36,558 nt of DNA from an uncultured Parabacteroides sp. (GCA_949298575.1 CASFXH010000028.1:1-36558); one strand, 5' to 3'. Numbered from the stretch's first letter, positions 15,358 through 25,030 are shown. Notes: a model not told the origin generated them from the letters alone. Made by a program: numbers and translations.

Positions 15358-16851
15358 ATGGCATTAAAATTCATTACCGCTGAAGAAGCCGCGACCTATG
15401 TGCATCATAACGATAATGTAGGATTTAGCGGATTTACGCCCGCAGGATGCCCGAAAGTCGTTCCTGGAGCGATCGCGAGAAAAGCTATTGAAGAACATGA
15501 GAAAGGGAATCCATTCAAGATCGGTATGTTCACCGGAGCCTCCACTGGCGACAAGCTGGATGGTGAGCTGGCCCGCGCCAACGCGATCAAGTTCCGGACC
15601 CCTTACCAATCCAACAAAGATTTGCGGGCGGCCATCAACTCGGGTGAGGCGCCTTATTTCGATATGCACCTTTCAGAGCTGGCGCAATCCCTTCGCTATG
15701 GCTTTTTAGGGAAAGTGGACGTGGCGATTGTCGAAGCCGCCGACGTGACGGAAGATGGCGAGATCGTCCCGACTTGCGGTGTCGGTATCTTACCAACCAT
15801 TTGCCGCATGGCCGACCGGATCATCGTGGAGTTGAATAGCCGCCATCCGAAAGAAATTCGAGGTATGCACGATATTTATGAGCCCGCGGATCCGCCTTAT
15901 CGTCGGGAAATCCCCATCTTCTCGCCGTCTGACCGAATTGGCTCGGATTGCGTGAAGGTAGATCCTGCCAAGATCGTCGGTGTCGTTCGCACGGACGAGC
16001 CGAATGAAGGTGGCAAATTCACGCCGCTGGACGATGTCACGATGGCGATCGGACAAAGCGTCGCGAACTTCCTCGTAAACGAAATCCGGGCAGGCCGGTT
16101 GCCGAAAGAGTTCGTACCCCTGCAGAGTGGTGTCGGCAATGTCGCCAACGCCGTGCTTGGCTGCATGGGCGAGAATCCGGAGATTCCCGCGTTCAATGTT
16201 TACACGGAAGTCATCCAAGACGCCGTGATCGGATTGATGAAAGAAGGACGGGTTAAATTCGCCAGCGGTTGCTCTTTGACGGTCAGCAACGAGGTGATCC
16301 GCGAGATCTACGCGAACTTGGATTTCTTCAAGGACAAGATCCTGCTTCGTCCGCAAGAGATCTCCAACAACCCGGAAATCGCCCGCCGCTTAGGCTTGAT
16401 CGCGATTAACACCGCCTTGGAAGCCGACATCTTTGGCAACATCAACTCAACTCATGTCTCCGGCATTCGCATGATGAACGGTATTGGAGGCTCAGGTGAT
16501 TTCACCCGGGCGGCCATGCTTTCGATCTTCACGACGCCGTCGACCGCCAAAGGTGGCAAGATCAGCTCTTTCGTCCCGATGGTTTCACACTTGGACCACA
16601 GCGAGCACTCCGTCAAGATCATCATCACCGAATACGGTGTCGCGGACTTACGCGGCAAATCGCCGATCCAAAGAGCTCGTTGCATCCTCGACAACTGCGT
16701 CCATCCGGATTACAAACCGCTTTTGGAAGAATATCTCGCGATGGGTATCAAAGGCCATACGCCACAAAACTTGAAATGCTGCTTCGCTTTCCACGAGGAA
16801 CTGGCCAAGAGCGGCGACATGCACAACGTAGATTGGAACAACTACCTCTAA
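15358..16851 (+). CDS. Acetyl-CoA hydrolase/succinyl-CoA:acetate CoA-transferase family protein
   Basis: The 497-residue protein belongs to the Cat1/AarC/ScpC class I CoA-transferase group. Diagnostic stretches are GFSGFTPAGCPKVVP (22-36), FVPLQSGVGNVANAVLG (252-268), and NVYTEVIQDAV (280-290), in which E284 is the likely catalytic glutamate forming the acyl-CoA thioester. GIGGSGDFTRAA and ITEYGVADLRGKSP follow. It would exchange CoA between succinyl-, acetyl- or propionyl-CoA and acids during succinate/acetate/propionate fermentation, conserving the thioester bond. Acetyl-CoA hydrolysis alone is less likely for a fermenter. The gene is single, with its own terminator at 16874-16920. Confidence 0.93.
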   Translation: MALKFITAEEAATYVHHNDNVGFSGFTPAGCPKVVPGAIARKAIEEHEKGNPFKIGMFTGASTGDKLDGELARANAIKFRTPYQSNKDLRAAINSGEAPYFDMHLSELAQSLRYGFLGKVDVAIVEAADVTEDGEIVPTCGVGILPTICRMADRIIVELNSRHPKEIRGMHDIYEPADPPYRREIPIFSPSDRIGSDCVKVDPAKIVGVVRTDEPNEGGKFTPLDDVTMAIGQSVANFLVNEIRAGRLPKEFVPLQSGVGNVANAVLGCMGENPEIPAFNVYTEVIQDAVIGLMKEGRVKFASGCSLTVSNEVIREIYANLDFFKDKILLRPQEISNNPEIARRLGLIAINTALEADIFGNINSTHVSGIRMMNGIGGSGDFTRAAMLSIFTTPSTAKGGKISSFVPMVSHLDHSEHSVKIIITEYGVADLRGKSPIQRARCILDNCVHPDYKPLLEEYLAMGIKGHTPQNLKCCFAFHEELAKSGDMHNVDWNNYL

Positions 16852-16873
16852 TTTTATAAGGAATCTGGGGAAA

Positions 16874-16920
16874 AGGAGGCGTGACGTCAAGAACAAGACG
16901 CGCACGCCTCCTGTTTTTTT
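16874..16920 (+). terminator. Intrinsic terminator after the CoA-transferase gene
   Basis: AGGAGGCGTG (16874-16883) pairs with CACGCCTCCT (16903-16912), and a G plus seven Ts follow. It lies 23 bases after the stop codon and separates this gene from the pst operon. Confidence 0.85.
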
Positions 16921-16961
16921 ATCGTCCCCGCATGAACCCACCACAAGTAACCGATTTGTCA

Positions 16962-16989
16962 TATGGGTGAAATAACCATTTCAACCCAT
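16962..16989 (+). promoter_or_regulatory. Inverted repeat in the pst upstream region
   Basis: ATGGGTGAAAT (16962-16972) and ATTTCAACCCAT (16978-16989) form a near-perfect hairpin with one bulged base, about 65 bases before pstC. No T-run follows, so it is more likely an operator or leader structure than a terminator. Which regulator would bind is unknown. Confidence 0.4.
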
Positions 16990-17053
16990 TGTTACCTCCT
17001 TTTAATACGGAAAGCCTTACTTCGCGACAGTCAAATATTTAGGAAAAGACACC

Positions 17054-18241
17054 GTGAGGAAATTTTTTGAAAAGCTTATCGAGAAAGTTTTTATGGTCAG
17101 CGGGAGCATTACGAGCGTAACGATTCTGCTTACCGTTTTCTTCTTGTTCAAGGAAGCTTCCGGATTGTTCAACAGTCCACAAATCGAAGAAGGCTATGTG
17201 TTAGCGATCCACCCAGAAAATCCAATCTCCCATCTCAAGCCTGAGGAGATCATGGACATTTACGATGAATACATCACGAATTGGGAAGAAGTGGGTGGCG
17301 AAAACCTTCCCATCAAAACCTTCCGATTCTCCGACTTGGGGACTCTTTTCTCCGAGGAAGAATTGGGCGCGAACTACGAGTATGTACCCGCGAAAATTAA
17401 TGAGATCATCCAAAATGAGCGAGGGATTATCGCTTTCTTCCCTGAACAATATCAACCGGAGCCCTTTACGGGAAAGATCATCTCGGGAGAGCGTATCAAA
17501 CCTTCCGAATTCTTCGCCGGGACACGTTGGTATCCCACCTCAACCCCCGCGCCCATCTTTGGCTTGATCCCGTTATTGCTAGGAACCTTATTGGTCAGTT
17601 TAGGAGCGATTGTCATCGCTTTACCGTTTGGATTAGCGGTGGCGATCTATATGGCGGAAATCGCCAACCAACGGGTCCGGGATTTTCTCAAGCCCGTGAT
17701 TGAACTATTGGCGGGCATTCCTTCCGTGGTCTACGGCTTCTTTGGATTGGTGGTGATCGTACCTTTCTTGCAACATACGTTAAACCTAGCGGTAGGCGAG
17801 ACAGCCTTCGCGGGAAGCATCGTGCTAGGCATCATGGCGCTCCCCACGATTATTACCGTATCAGAAGACGCGATCCGAACGACACCTCGGGCCATGAAAG
17901 AAGCCAGCCTCGCTTTAGGCGCGACCCATTGGCAGACAATCTATAAAGTCATCCTGCCTTACTCCATCTCGGGAATTACCTCCGCCGCCGTATTGGGTAT
18001 CGGACGGGCGATTGGTGAGACAATGGCGGTCTTGATGGTGACGGGCAACGCGGCGGTAATCCCTACCACCTTATTCGAACCCGTCCGGACAATCCCCGCG
18101 ACAATCGCCGCAGAGCTAGGCGAGGCGCCGGCCGGTGGCGCCCATTACGAGGCGCTATTCCTCTTAGGCGCGGTACTCTTCCTGATCACGCTCGTTTTGA
18201 GCGCGGCGGTAGAATACATCTCTTCCAAACGTAAAATCTGA
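17054..18241 (+). CDS. pstC: Phosphate ABC transporter permease PstC with inserted PstS-like segment
   Basis: A GTG start at 17054 gives MRKFFEKLIEKVF, a fitting N-terminus. Residues 14-33 form the first membrane helix. Residues 44-150 are an extra-membrane insertion containing LKPEEIMDIYDEYITNW plus EEVGGENLPIKTF, close to the 'If.G.i.nW..vGG...I' stretch of PstS-type phosphate-binding proteins. A GIIAFFPEQY segment near 124-133 is like another PstS strand. The permease proper starts near 165 (APIFGLIPLLLGTLLVSLG) and has the EAA loop EASLALGATHWQTIYKVILP. At 395 residues it is about 80-100 longer than the E. coli protein. It is the first gene of pstC-pstA-pstB-phoU, and no pstS is adjacent. 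Confidence 0.92.
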   Translation: MRKFFEKLIEKVFMVSGSITSVTILLTVFFLFKEASGLFNSPQIEEGYVLAIHPENPISHLKPEEIMDIYDEYITNWEEVGGENLPIKTFRFSDLGTLFSEEELGANYEYVPAKINEIIQNERGIIAFFPEQYQPEPFTGKIISGERIKPSEFFAGTRWYPTSTPAPIFGLIPLLLGTLLVSLGAIVIALPFGLAVAIYMAEIANQRVRDFLKPVIELLAGIPSVVYGFFGLVVIVPFLQHTLNLAVGETAFAGSIVLGIMALPTIITVSEDAIRTTPRAMKEASLALGATHWQTIYKVILPYSISGITSAAVLGIGRAIGETMAVLMVTGNAAVIPTTLFEPVRTIPATIAAELGEAPAGGAHYEALFLLGAVLFLITLVLSAAVEYISSKRKI

Positions 18242-18250
18242 TCTTTGAAT

Positions 18251-19138
18251 ATGACTACTCAAAAACTTATCGAAAACACGGACAAGAAAAAAGAGCGGGC
18301 GCAAAAGATCGCTTTCGGCCTCTTCTCGGCCATGAGCGCGACAGTCGTCTTGATTCTCTTTTTTATCTTGGGGTTCATATTGATTGAAGGCATGGGCGCG
18401 ATCAGTTGGGACTTCTTGACCAAAGCGCCTGAAGACGGCATGACGAAAGGGGGCATTTACCCCGCCATTATCGGAACGCTCTACCTCGTGATCGGCAGTA
18501 GCCTCATCAGCTTCCCTATCGGGATCATGAGTGGGATCTATATGAACGAGTACGCCACGAACGGGAAAGTAGTCCGTTTTATCCGGATCATGACCAACAA
18601 CTTGAGTGGCGTTCCTTCGGTTGTCTTCGGTTTGTTCGGTATGGCGTTGTTCGTTTCCGCCTTGGGATGGGGCGACTCCATCATCGCAGGTTCCTTCACG
18701 CTCGCCCTCATGTCCTTACCCTTGATCATCAGGACCACGGAAGAGGCGTTGAAAAGCATCGACGACTCGTTCCGCCACGGTAGCCTCGCGCTTGGCGCCA
18801 GTCGTTTGCAGACGATACGCCGTGTCATCCTTCCGATGGCTTTCCCCAATATCATCACGGGACTCATCCTGTCGATCGGCCGTGTCTCCGGCGAGACAGC
18901 GCCTATCCTCTTCACCGTCGCGGCCTATTTCTTGCCCCAGCTTCCCAACAGCATTTTCGATCAATGCATGGCCCTTCCTTACCATCTTTACGTCATCTCG
19001 ACAAGTGGTACCGACATTGAGGCCTCGCGGGTGATGGCCTACGGCACGGCCGTTGTCTTGATCCTGATCGTCCTTCTCGTGAACTTGTTGGCTAACGCTT
19101 TGAGGAATTACTTCGCGAAGAAAGTCAAGATGAACTAA
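18251..19138 (+). CDS. pstA: Phosphate ABC transporter permease PstA
   Basis: The ATG at 18251 (MTTQKLIENTDKKKERAQK) is preferred over an in-frame TTG two codons upstream; it is 9 bases after the pstC stop. The 295-residue protein has about six membrane helices. PstA signatures include GGIYPAIIGTLYLVIGSSLISFPIGI near 75-100, NLSGVPSVVFGLFG, and the EAA loop GSLALGASRLQTIRRVILP. It forms the heterodimeric channel with PstC. Confidence 0.95.
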   Translation: MTTQKLIENTDKKKERAQKIAFGLFSAMSATVVLILFFILGFILIEGMGAISWDFLTKAPEDGMTKGGIYPAIIGTLYLVIGSSLISFPIGIMSGIYMNEYATNGKVVRFIRIMTNNLSGVPSVVFGLFGMALFVSALGWGDSIIAGSFTLALMSLPLIIRTTEEALKSIDDSFRHGSLALGASRLQTIRRVILPMAFPNIITGLILSIGRVSGETAPILFTVAAYFLPQLPNSIFDQCMALPYHLYVISTSGTDIEASRVMAYGTAVVLILIVLLVNLLANALRNYFAKKVKMN

Positions 19139-19168
19139 CTCGATATTTTTACGATTAATAATAAAGCA

Positions 19169-19921
19169 ATGATAAAGATCGACGCGAAAAACGTAAACTT
19201 CTACTACGGCGATTTCCATGCGCTGAAAGGGATCTCCATGCGAATCGAGGCGAACACCTCGGTCGCTTTCATCGGACCTTCCGGTTGTGGGAAATCTACT
19301 TTCCTGCGCCTCTTCAACCGGATGAACGACCTGATCCCGGGGGCCCGTCTTGAGGGCGAAATCTTCATCGATGGGAAAAATATCTATGACAAAGGGGTCC
19401 AAGTAGACAACCTCCGTAAAAACGTCGGGATGGTTTTCCAAAAACCGAACCCTTTCCCCAAGACGATCTTCGAGAACGTCGCTTATGGCCTGCGAGTTAA
19501 TGGCGTGAAAGACCGCTCGTTCATCGAGGAGACGGTCGTCCGCACGCTCCAGCAAGTCGCGCTTTGGGACGAGGTGAAAGACAAGCTGAAAGAATCGGCC
19601 TTCGCCCTTTCCGGTGGGCAGCAACAACGCTTATGCATCGCGCGGGCCTTGGCCATCTCGCCGTCCGTCTTGTTGATGGATGAGCCGACATCGGCCTTAG
19701 ACCCCATCTCGACCGCGAAGATCGAGGAACTCGTCCATGAGCTGAAAAAGGAGTACACGATCGTGATCGTCACGCACAACATGCAACAAGCGGCCCGCGT
19801 AAGCGACAAAACAGGCTATTTCTACCTGGGCCAGCTCATTGAATACGACAACACGCGGAAGATCTTCACCAATCCGGAGAAAGAATCCACGCAGAATTAT
19901 ATCACCGGACGTTTCGGTTAA
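19169..19921 (+). CDS. pstB: Phosphate ABC transporter ATP-binding protein PstB
   Basis: The 250-residue ATPase has Walker [10 protein letters not shown] (36-44), Q-loop VFQKPNPFP (89-97), signature LSGGQQQR (147-154), Walker [13 protein letters not shown] (167-178) and the H-loop in [19 protein letters not shown] is the PstB-specific helical insert. Length and start ([14 protein letters not shown]) are normal. It lies 30 bases after pstA. Confidence 0.97.
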   Translation: MIKIDAKNVNFYYGDFHALKGISMRIEANTSVAFIGPSGCGKSTFLRLFNRMNDLIPGARLEGEIFIDGKNIYDKGVQVDNLRKNVGMVFQKPNPFPKTIFENVAYGLRVNGVKDRSFIEETVVRTLQQVALWDEVKDKLKESAFALSGGQQQRLCIARALAISPSVLLMDEPTSALDPISTAKIEELVHELKKEYTIVIVTHNMQQAARVSDKTGYFYLGQLIEYDNTRKIFTNPEKESTQNYITGRFG

Positions 19922-19951
19922 ACAACGAATATCAACCCTAGTAAAAGAGTC

Positions 19952-20632
19952 ATGAAAGTTATCGAACAAGAGTGCGCCACGCTCAAGAAGAGTATCAGCG
20001 ACATGTGGGAACTGGTCCACCAACAATTATACAACGCCGGCGAGGCGCTCCTATCCAACGATAAGGCGCTGGCCAACCAGGTCATCCTCCGGGAGAAACG
20101 TGTCAACGCTTACGAGCTGAAAATCGATGGCGATTGCGAGGACATCATCGCGCTCTACGCCCCCGTGGCCATCGACCTGCGCTTCGTCTTGGCCATGTAC
20201 AAAATCAACACGAACCTGGAACGCCTCGGCGATTTCGCCGCGAGCATCGCCCGCTTCGTCATCAACCGCCCTGTCGAGGAGCCTCTCGATCCTCAGCTGG
20301 TCAAGGAAGTGCGCTTGCAGGAGATGCTTGACGCCTTGCTCAGCATGATCACGATCGCCAAGGAGGCTTTCGAAAGGGAAAGTTCCACGATCGCCTCCGA
20401 GATCTTTATCAAAGATAATGTGGTCGACGAGATCAACGATAACTCAACGCCTATCCTCGCCCGCTACATCGAGGAGCATCCCGGAAGCGCCATCGGCGGA
20501 CTCTACATCGCCAATATCCTCTACAAGATGGAACGCTTTGGCGACCACTGCACCAACATCGCCGAGGAGCTGATCTTCTACCTCGACGCTAAAATCCTCA
20601 AACACAAGGGGAAGAAGGACGAGATCTTTTAG
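19952..20632 (+). CDS. phoU: Phosphate transport regulator PhoU
   Basis: The 226-residue helical protein has two PhoU repeats. Repeat 1 (about 10-100) ends in IDLRFVLAMYKINTNLERLGDFAASIA; repeat 2 ends in YIANILYKMERFGDHCTNIAEELIFY. Each has the E/D-rich metal-binding RxGDxxxxIA-type motif. PhoU damps Pst uptake and, where present, signals phosphate sufficiency to a PhoR-type kinase; no kinase gene is in the window. It ends the pst operon; a 24-bp palindrome array follows. Confidence 0.95.
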   Translation: MKVIEQECATLKKSISDMWELVHQQLYNAGEALLSNDKALANQVILREKRVNAYELKIDGDCEDIIALYAPVAIDLRFVLAMYKINTNLERLGDFAASIARFVINRPVEEPLDPQLVKEVRLQEMLDALLSMITIAKEAFERESSTIASEIFIKDNVVDEINDNSTPILARYIEEHPGSAIGGLYIANILYKMERFGDHCTNIAEELIFYLDAKILKHKGKKDEIF

Positions 20633-20647
20633 CCCTGAACGCCTATC

Positions 20648-20781
20648 ATACCCCACGAGTGGGGTACCTTCGCATACCACTCGTGGGGTATCTTCATATA
20701 CCACTCGTGGGGTATGATCGTATACCACTCGTGGGGTATTTTCGTGACCCACCGTGGGTCATGACAGCCACCCACAGTGGA
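20648..20781. repeat. 24-bp phased palindrome array 1 (CCCCAC-GTGGGG type)
   Basis: Four dyads are centred at 20657.5, 20681.5, 20705.5 and 20729.5, exactly 24 bases apart. Two looser copies follow at about 20753 (GACCCACCGTGGGTC) and 20776 (CCACAGTGG). The arms are ATACC(CC)AC and GTGGGGTAT around a two-base core, GA in copy 1 and TC in copies 2-4. The array lies between the convergent phoU and GH95 genes and may terminate or insulate both transcripts; no T-run is present. Confidence 0.9.
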
Positions 20782-20807
20782 TGATCGTCATGCCCCCGCG
20801 GCACCCT

Positions 20808-23240
20808 TCAGAAAGAGGCCCTCAAGGTCTCCCCCGCCTTCAAAGTGACCGTGAGCGTCCCGTCCACGATGGGGAGAGAGATGGGGCGGGAATCGAGCTC
20901 GAGACGGATGTTCCCGTTCGGTTCCGGAAGGCGAAGGCGAAACGTGCCGTCGATCTCCGCCCGAAGCGCGCATTCCACCACACGCCCCTCATGCCACTCC
21001 ACGGAGACCACGCCGCCGCCCCTTGTCCTCAAGCCACTATAACGACCTGAATGCCATGCGGAAGGGAGCGCGGGCAATAATTCTATGCATGGCCCATGGC
21101 TTTGAAGGAGCATTTCCGCCACACCGGCCGTCCCCCCGAAGTTGCCATCGATCTGGAATGGCGGGTGGGCACAGAAAAGATTCGGGTAGGTCCCCCCGCG
21201 AGTCGCCTCGCCGGTCGACGGGTCGATGGCGGGCGCGAGCAGGTCCGTGAGCAATTTATAGGCATGGTCGCCATCTCGCAGACGGGCCCAGAAGTTGATT
21301 TTCCACGCCATAGACCAGCCCGTGCTCTCATCGCCCCTCGCGAGCAAGGTCTGGCGGGCCGCCTCGGCGAGGTCTGGTGTCCCGTCGACCGTAATCTCAT
21401 CGCCTGGATAAAGGCCATAAAGATGGGACACATGGCGATGGGTGGGCTCCACCTCCTGATACGGCTCGAGCCACTCCATGACGCGGCCATCCGGACCGAT
21501 ACGGGTCGGCATCAATCCCGCCCGAAGCCGAGCGAGCTCCGGGATCAACGCGCTATCCTCATGAAGGATCTGGGCGGCCTCGATCGTGTTCGTGAACAGC
21601 TCTCGAAGGATCTGGTTGTCCATCGTTGAGCCGGCGCAAATGCTGACGACGCTGTCGTTCGCCATCTTATAAGCGTTTTCGGGTGAGGTGGTGGGGGCGG
21701 TCACGTAATAGCCCAGACGGGGGTCTTTCACGAGCATGTCGACAAAGAAAAGCGCCGCGCCACGCATGGCGGGATAGGCCCGACACAGGTAGGCCGTGTC
21801 TCTCGTGAATTGGAAATGTTGGTAGAGGTGCGCGCAAAGCCATGCGGCGGAGGTGTTCGTAGCCCCCCAAGACGGATGCTCACCTGGGGCCGTGAAGCCC
21901 CAGACATTGCCCAAGATATGCGTAACCCACCCCCGGGCGTTATAGAACGACTTCGCCGTGCGCTCGCCACTGGGTATTTGGGAAAGGATCCACTCGGTCA
22001 ACGGCAGATGCAGCTCGGAAAGGTTGGCGACCTCCGCGGGCCAATGATTCATCTGGAGATTGATGTTGAGGTGATAATCCCCATTCCAAGGGGTATGGAT
22101 CGTATTCGCCCAAAGGCCTTGCAAGTTGGGGGGCAGGGAGCCCGGGCGTGTGGAGGAAATCAACAGGTAGCGACCGAACTGGAAATACAAGGCGATAAGC
22201 GAAGGATCATCTTTACGCGTATGGAAAGCCGCGAGCCTTTGGTCGATCGGCCAATCAGTCCGCCCGGCGGAAGGCAGCTCGAGCCTCACCCGATTATACT
22301 TCTCCTGATAGGCAGCCAGATGATCACGGAGGAGAGCGGCGTAATTCTTGCGAGCGGCCCGATCAAGCTTATCCTTGATCTCCTGCTCGAAGGTGTTCTT
22401 GTTCCAATAGTCCGTCCCGAGACTGACGAGAAGGAGGACTTCCGAGGCATCCCGTACCATGAGCGACGTATCCGAACGCATCAAATGCCCCCCCTTCGGC
22501 AAGAGAACACGAACCCGACCGGCGAATCGCATACCCCGGCAAGCCAGCGTATCAACCCCATCCGGAAGCTGCCCCTCCATGAGGAGATCGTACCCATCAA
22601 TACGTGTCTGGCTATGTTCCGGACGGTTGAACGCCAGATCAAAGGAAAGCATCTGGTCCATATCGCTCACGAGATGAATAACCCCCACGTCGTCGGCGAA
22701 AGAGGTGAACGAATGACGCTCATATTTCACTTTCCGCCGGGTAAACGATGTCGTGGCGAGCGCGTTCCGGAGATTTAACTCACGCCGGTAGCCGCGGACG
22801 GAATCCCCCACCCCTCCATATTGGAATTGGGCCTCCAGCCGACCAAATATCTGGTAACTGCCATAAGGCGCGTTGGCGCCATCGCCCATGTTGCTCCCTT
22901 TCCCGGCGCAGACGAAAGAGCGGTACATGAGCTTCTGCGCCTCATCGTTGCGACCGGTGAACAGGAGATGGCGTATGGAGCTTAAGGCATAATAAGCGTA
23001 TGGATTGTCGGTCACCTGCTCGCTTCCGGACCAGAGGGAGATCTCGTTCAACACCCAACTCTCCCGCTCGATGCTCCCATCGGGCATCATCCCGATCCGT
23101 CCATTGCCGAGCGGCAGCGTCTCTTCCCATATCTCCGCCGGACGGTTAAAGAAGTAAATCTCATCGACTTGTGGCGATTTCTTCCATTCACAGCCCACGA
23201 GGAGGATCCCTAAGAGGGCGATCAAGCTGTATTGTCTCAT
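20808..23240 (-). CDS. GH95-type glycoside hydrolase (alpha-L-fucosidase-like), lipoprotein
   Basis: The 810-residue protein begins MRQYSLIALLGILLVGC, a lipoprotein signal with C17. The N-terminal beta domain has FFNRPAEIWEETLPLGNGRIG and NEISLWSG, the GH95 hallmark. The alpha/alpha-barrel has WNGDYHLNINLQMNHWPAE with N392 and N394, STMDNQILREL with E547, and PPFQIDGNFGG with D698. These correspond, from memory, to the Asn pair, acid and base of the characterised fucosidase AfcA. HVSHLYGLYPGDEI is also conserved. It should remove alpha-1,2-fucose (or galactose in some members) from host or plant glycans, facing the periplasm or cell surface. It is 23 bases downstream of the DUF4091 gene, probably one operon. 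Confidence 0.9.
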   Translation of the reverse strand: MRQYSLIALLGILLVGCEWKKSPQVDEIYFFNRPAEIWEETLPLGNGRIGMMPDGSIERESWVLNEISLWSGSEQVTDNPYAYYALSSIRHLLFTGRNDEAQKLMYRSFVCAGKGSNMGDGANAPYGSYQIFGRLEAQFQYGGVGDSVRGYRRELNLRNALATTSFTRRKVKYERHSFTSFADDVGVIHLVSDMDQMLSFDLAFNRPEHSQTRIDGYDLLMEGQLPDGVDTLACRGMRFAGRVRVLLPKGGHLMRSDTSLMVRDASEVLLLVSLGTDYWNKNTFEQEIKDKLDRAARKNYAALLRDHLAAYQEKYNRVRLELPSAGRTDWPIDQRLAAFHTRKDDPSLIALYFQFGRYLLISSTRPGSLPPNLQGLWANTIHTPWNGDYHLNINLQMNHWPAEVANLSELHLPLTEWILSQIPSGERTAKSFYNARGWVTHILGNVWGFTAPGEHPSWGATNTSAAWLCAHLYQHFQFTRDTAYLCRAYPAMRGAALFFVDMLVKDPRLGYYVTAPTTSPENAYKMANDSVVSICAGSTMDNQILRELFTNTIEAAQILHEDSALIPELARLRAGLMPTRIGPDGRVMEWLEPYQEVEPTHRHVSHLYGLYPGDEITVDGTPDLAEAARQTLLARGDESTGWSMAWKINFWARLRDGDHAYKLLTDLLAPAIDPSTGEATRGGTYPNLFCAHPPFQIDGNFGGTAGVAEMLLQSHGPCIELLPALPSAWHSGRYSGLRTRGGGVVSVEWHEGRVVECALRAEIDGTFRLRLPEPNGNIRLELDSRPISLPIVDGTLTVTLKAGETLRASF

Positions 23241-23263
23241 GCGCTATCCTATTAATATAACTC

Positions 23264-25030
23264 CTAAAGCGCGTTGAGCAACTCGTCCAACTCACGAACC
23301 ATATCGGAGGGGTTTTGCTGAGTCTCGGCCAGGCCCTCGGGGGTGAAGCGAGAGATGAGCTTATTGAGACGTTCCAATTTCTTCCCCTTCAACTCGGCAC
23401 GCAGGATACGGATCTTCTCCGCATCCTCGATCCCCTCGACTAAGCGCTCGAACCGGATCGAACTACGAGGACCGGGATAGAGGCTGTAGGTATCACCAGC
23501 CGCCCAGGTACGGAAACGAGAGTCACGAAGCGGGTCGGCGGTCCAGCTCTGCACCGCCCAACGGAGGTAGCCGTCATAGCCTCCAGCCACGGCGTGGAGG
23601 ATGGTCCATGTGGCCTCGGCCGGGGCGGAGAAGGTGAAAGTGTTGGGGAATGGCTCGGCGCAGCACGTATAGAGGGTACTGATCTGGCCCCGCTCCTCAC
23701 GTTGGCGCTTCACGTCGGTCGGGAAACGATGGCCATAGGGGATACTCAGATAATAGAGATCCGCTTGGATTTCGGGATGATAATTGCCTGCCAACGTGAT
23801 CTTGAACTCGGGATCGGCAGCGCGAATCACACGGATGGCCTCGCGCATGGCCTCCATCGGACGCTCGTCCATCGAGATGGCGGTACGCTCGAACCAGCCC
23901 TTGGCACGCAAGTGTTTCGAGAAGTCACGAAGGAAAGACAGCCAATACTCCTCGTAAGCCGTGTCGCCCGGACTGGCCTCGACAAAAAGGACACGGTTGG
24001 TCGCCTCATCATAATAGTCGAACGAGAGCGCCCAAGGGATCATCGTGTAACAGCTGATCATCTGGTCAATACCTATTTCCTCGGTCATGAAGGTCACCCA
24101 TTTGTCAAAGACCGCGTAGTCGTAAGTCCAACTGCCGTCAATATGTTTTATACGAGTGATCATGCTATCGAAAGGATCCTCGGTCTGGCCGTTCCAAGGC
24201 TTGTGCATGATGCTGGTCGTAACGGACTTCTGGCCCGCGTCGGCAAGCATACGCATCAAAGGCCGCATCGCCTCGAAATGGGCGTCGCTCCAGAGCGGCA
24301 CTTGGTAATAACGGGCGACAGCGTAAGGGCTTTGCCAAAGGTCCAAATGGAACTGCCACTCGGAAGGCTGTGGCAAGACACGCTTCCCGACACGAATCGA
24401 GTAGGTCAGCTCGCGGGCGGGCTGTCCCTCCGCATGAAGGGTCATCGTCCCCCGGTAAGTCCCGCTCTCCGCGTCGGCCGGGACGCGAACCCGAAGCCAG
24501 ATAGGCTGCACGCTGTTGGCCACCACATCGATAGACTCCACGATATCGAGCGCGTCGGCCACGAGCGAGGAATCCCACTCGGCCTTATTGCTCCGATCGC
24601 CACAACCTGTCGAACGGTCCTTGCTCAGTTCGTCGGTCATCACGTAGCGGACGAAATGAGACTCGACGTCCTCGGCGGGAATCACGGACGAGCCTTTCCG
24701 CAACTCACCCAACTCAACCCTTAAATCGCTCAACGCGACATTCGTCCAGACAAGGGCTTGGGCATTGACGCGCTCGCCCTTCCAAGCCTTGCCGCTCCAA
24801 CTGGTCGTCTGGCGGATTTGGGGAATGTCGTGCTTGGCGTAGCGCGTATCAATGCTGCCCCAGCTGACGAGAGTGGGTTCGGGGAGGGCCGCCCAAGCCG
24901 CGTCGCTATCGTGGGGCTTGGGGTCGGGCAGTTCTTCATATGCGCCGAGGGGATACTTTTCTTGGCTATGAGCCATCGGACCCAAGCCGATGAGGAGGGT
25001 CCACGCGATCAGGAGTATTCTTGTCATCAT
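23264..25030 (-). CDS. DUF4091/GH123-like glycoside hydrolase, secreted
   Basis: The 588-residue protein starts with a cleavable signal (MMTRILLIAWTLLIGLGPMAHS). A beta-sandwich domain (about 50-220) is followed by a TIM-barrel-like domain (about 225-520) containing ISMDERPMEAM. The D388-E389 pair fits the adjacent acid/base-type residues of GH123 N-acetyl-beta-galactosaminidases that use substrate-assisted catalysis. GYDGYLRWAVQSW and DTYSLYPG are the DUF4091 signatures. It would act on a beta-linked GalNAc or related sugar, fitting mucin or glycosphingolipid glycans together with the neighbouring GH95. The true substrate is not established. Either of two adjacent ATGs could be the start. 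There is no SusC/SusD pair nearby. Confidence 0.85.
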   Translation of the reverse strand: MMTRILLIAWTLLIGLGPMAHSQEKYPLGAYEELPDPKPHDSDAAWAALPEPTLVSWGSIDTRYAKHDIPQIRQTTSWSGKAWKGERVNAQALVWTNVALSDLRVELGELRKGSSVIPAEDVESHFVRYVMTDELSKDRSTGCGDRSNKAEWDSSLVADALDIVESIDVVANSVQPIWLRVRVPADAESGTYRGTMTLHAEGQPARELTYSIRVGKRVLPQPSEWQFHLDLWQSPYAVARYYQVPLWSDAHFEAMRPLMRMLADAGQKSVTTSIMHKPWNGQTEDPFDSMITRIKHIDGSWTYDYAVFDKWVTFMTEEIGIDQMISCYTMIPWALSFDYYDEATNRVLFVEASPGDTAYEEYWLSFLRDFSKHLRAKGWFERTAISMDERPMEAMREAIRVIRAADPEFKITLAGNYHPEIQADLYYLSIPYGHRFPTDVKRQREERGQISTLYTCCAEPFPNTFTFSAPAEATWTILHAVAGGYDGYLRWAVQSWTADPLRDSRFRTWAAGDTYSLYPGPRSSIRFERLVEGIEDAEKIRILRAELKGKKLERLNKLISRFTPEGLAETQQNPSDMVRELDELLNAL

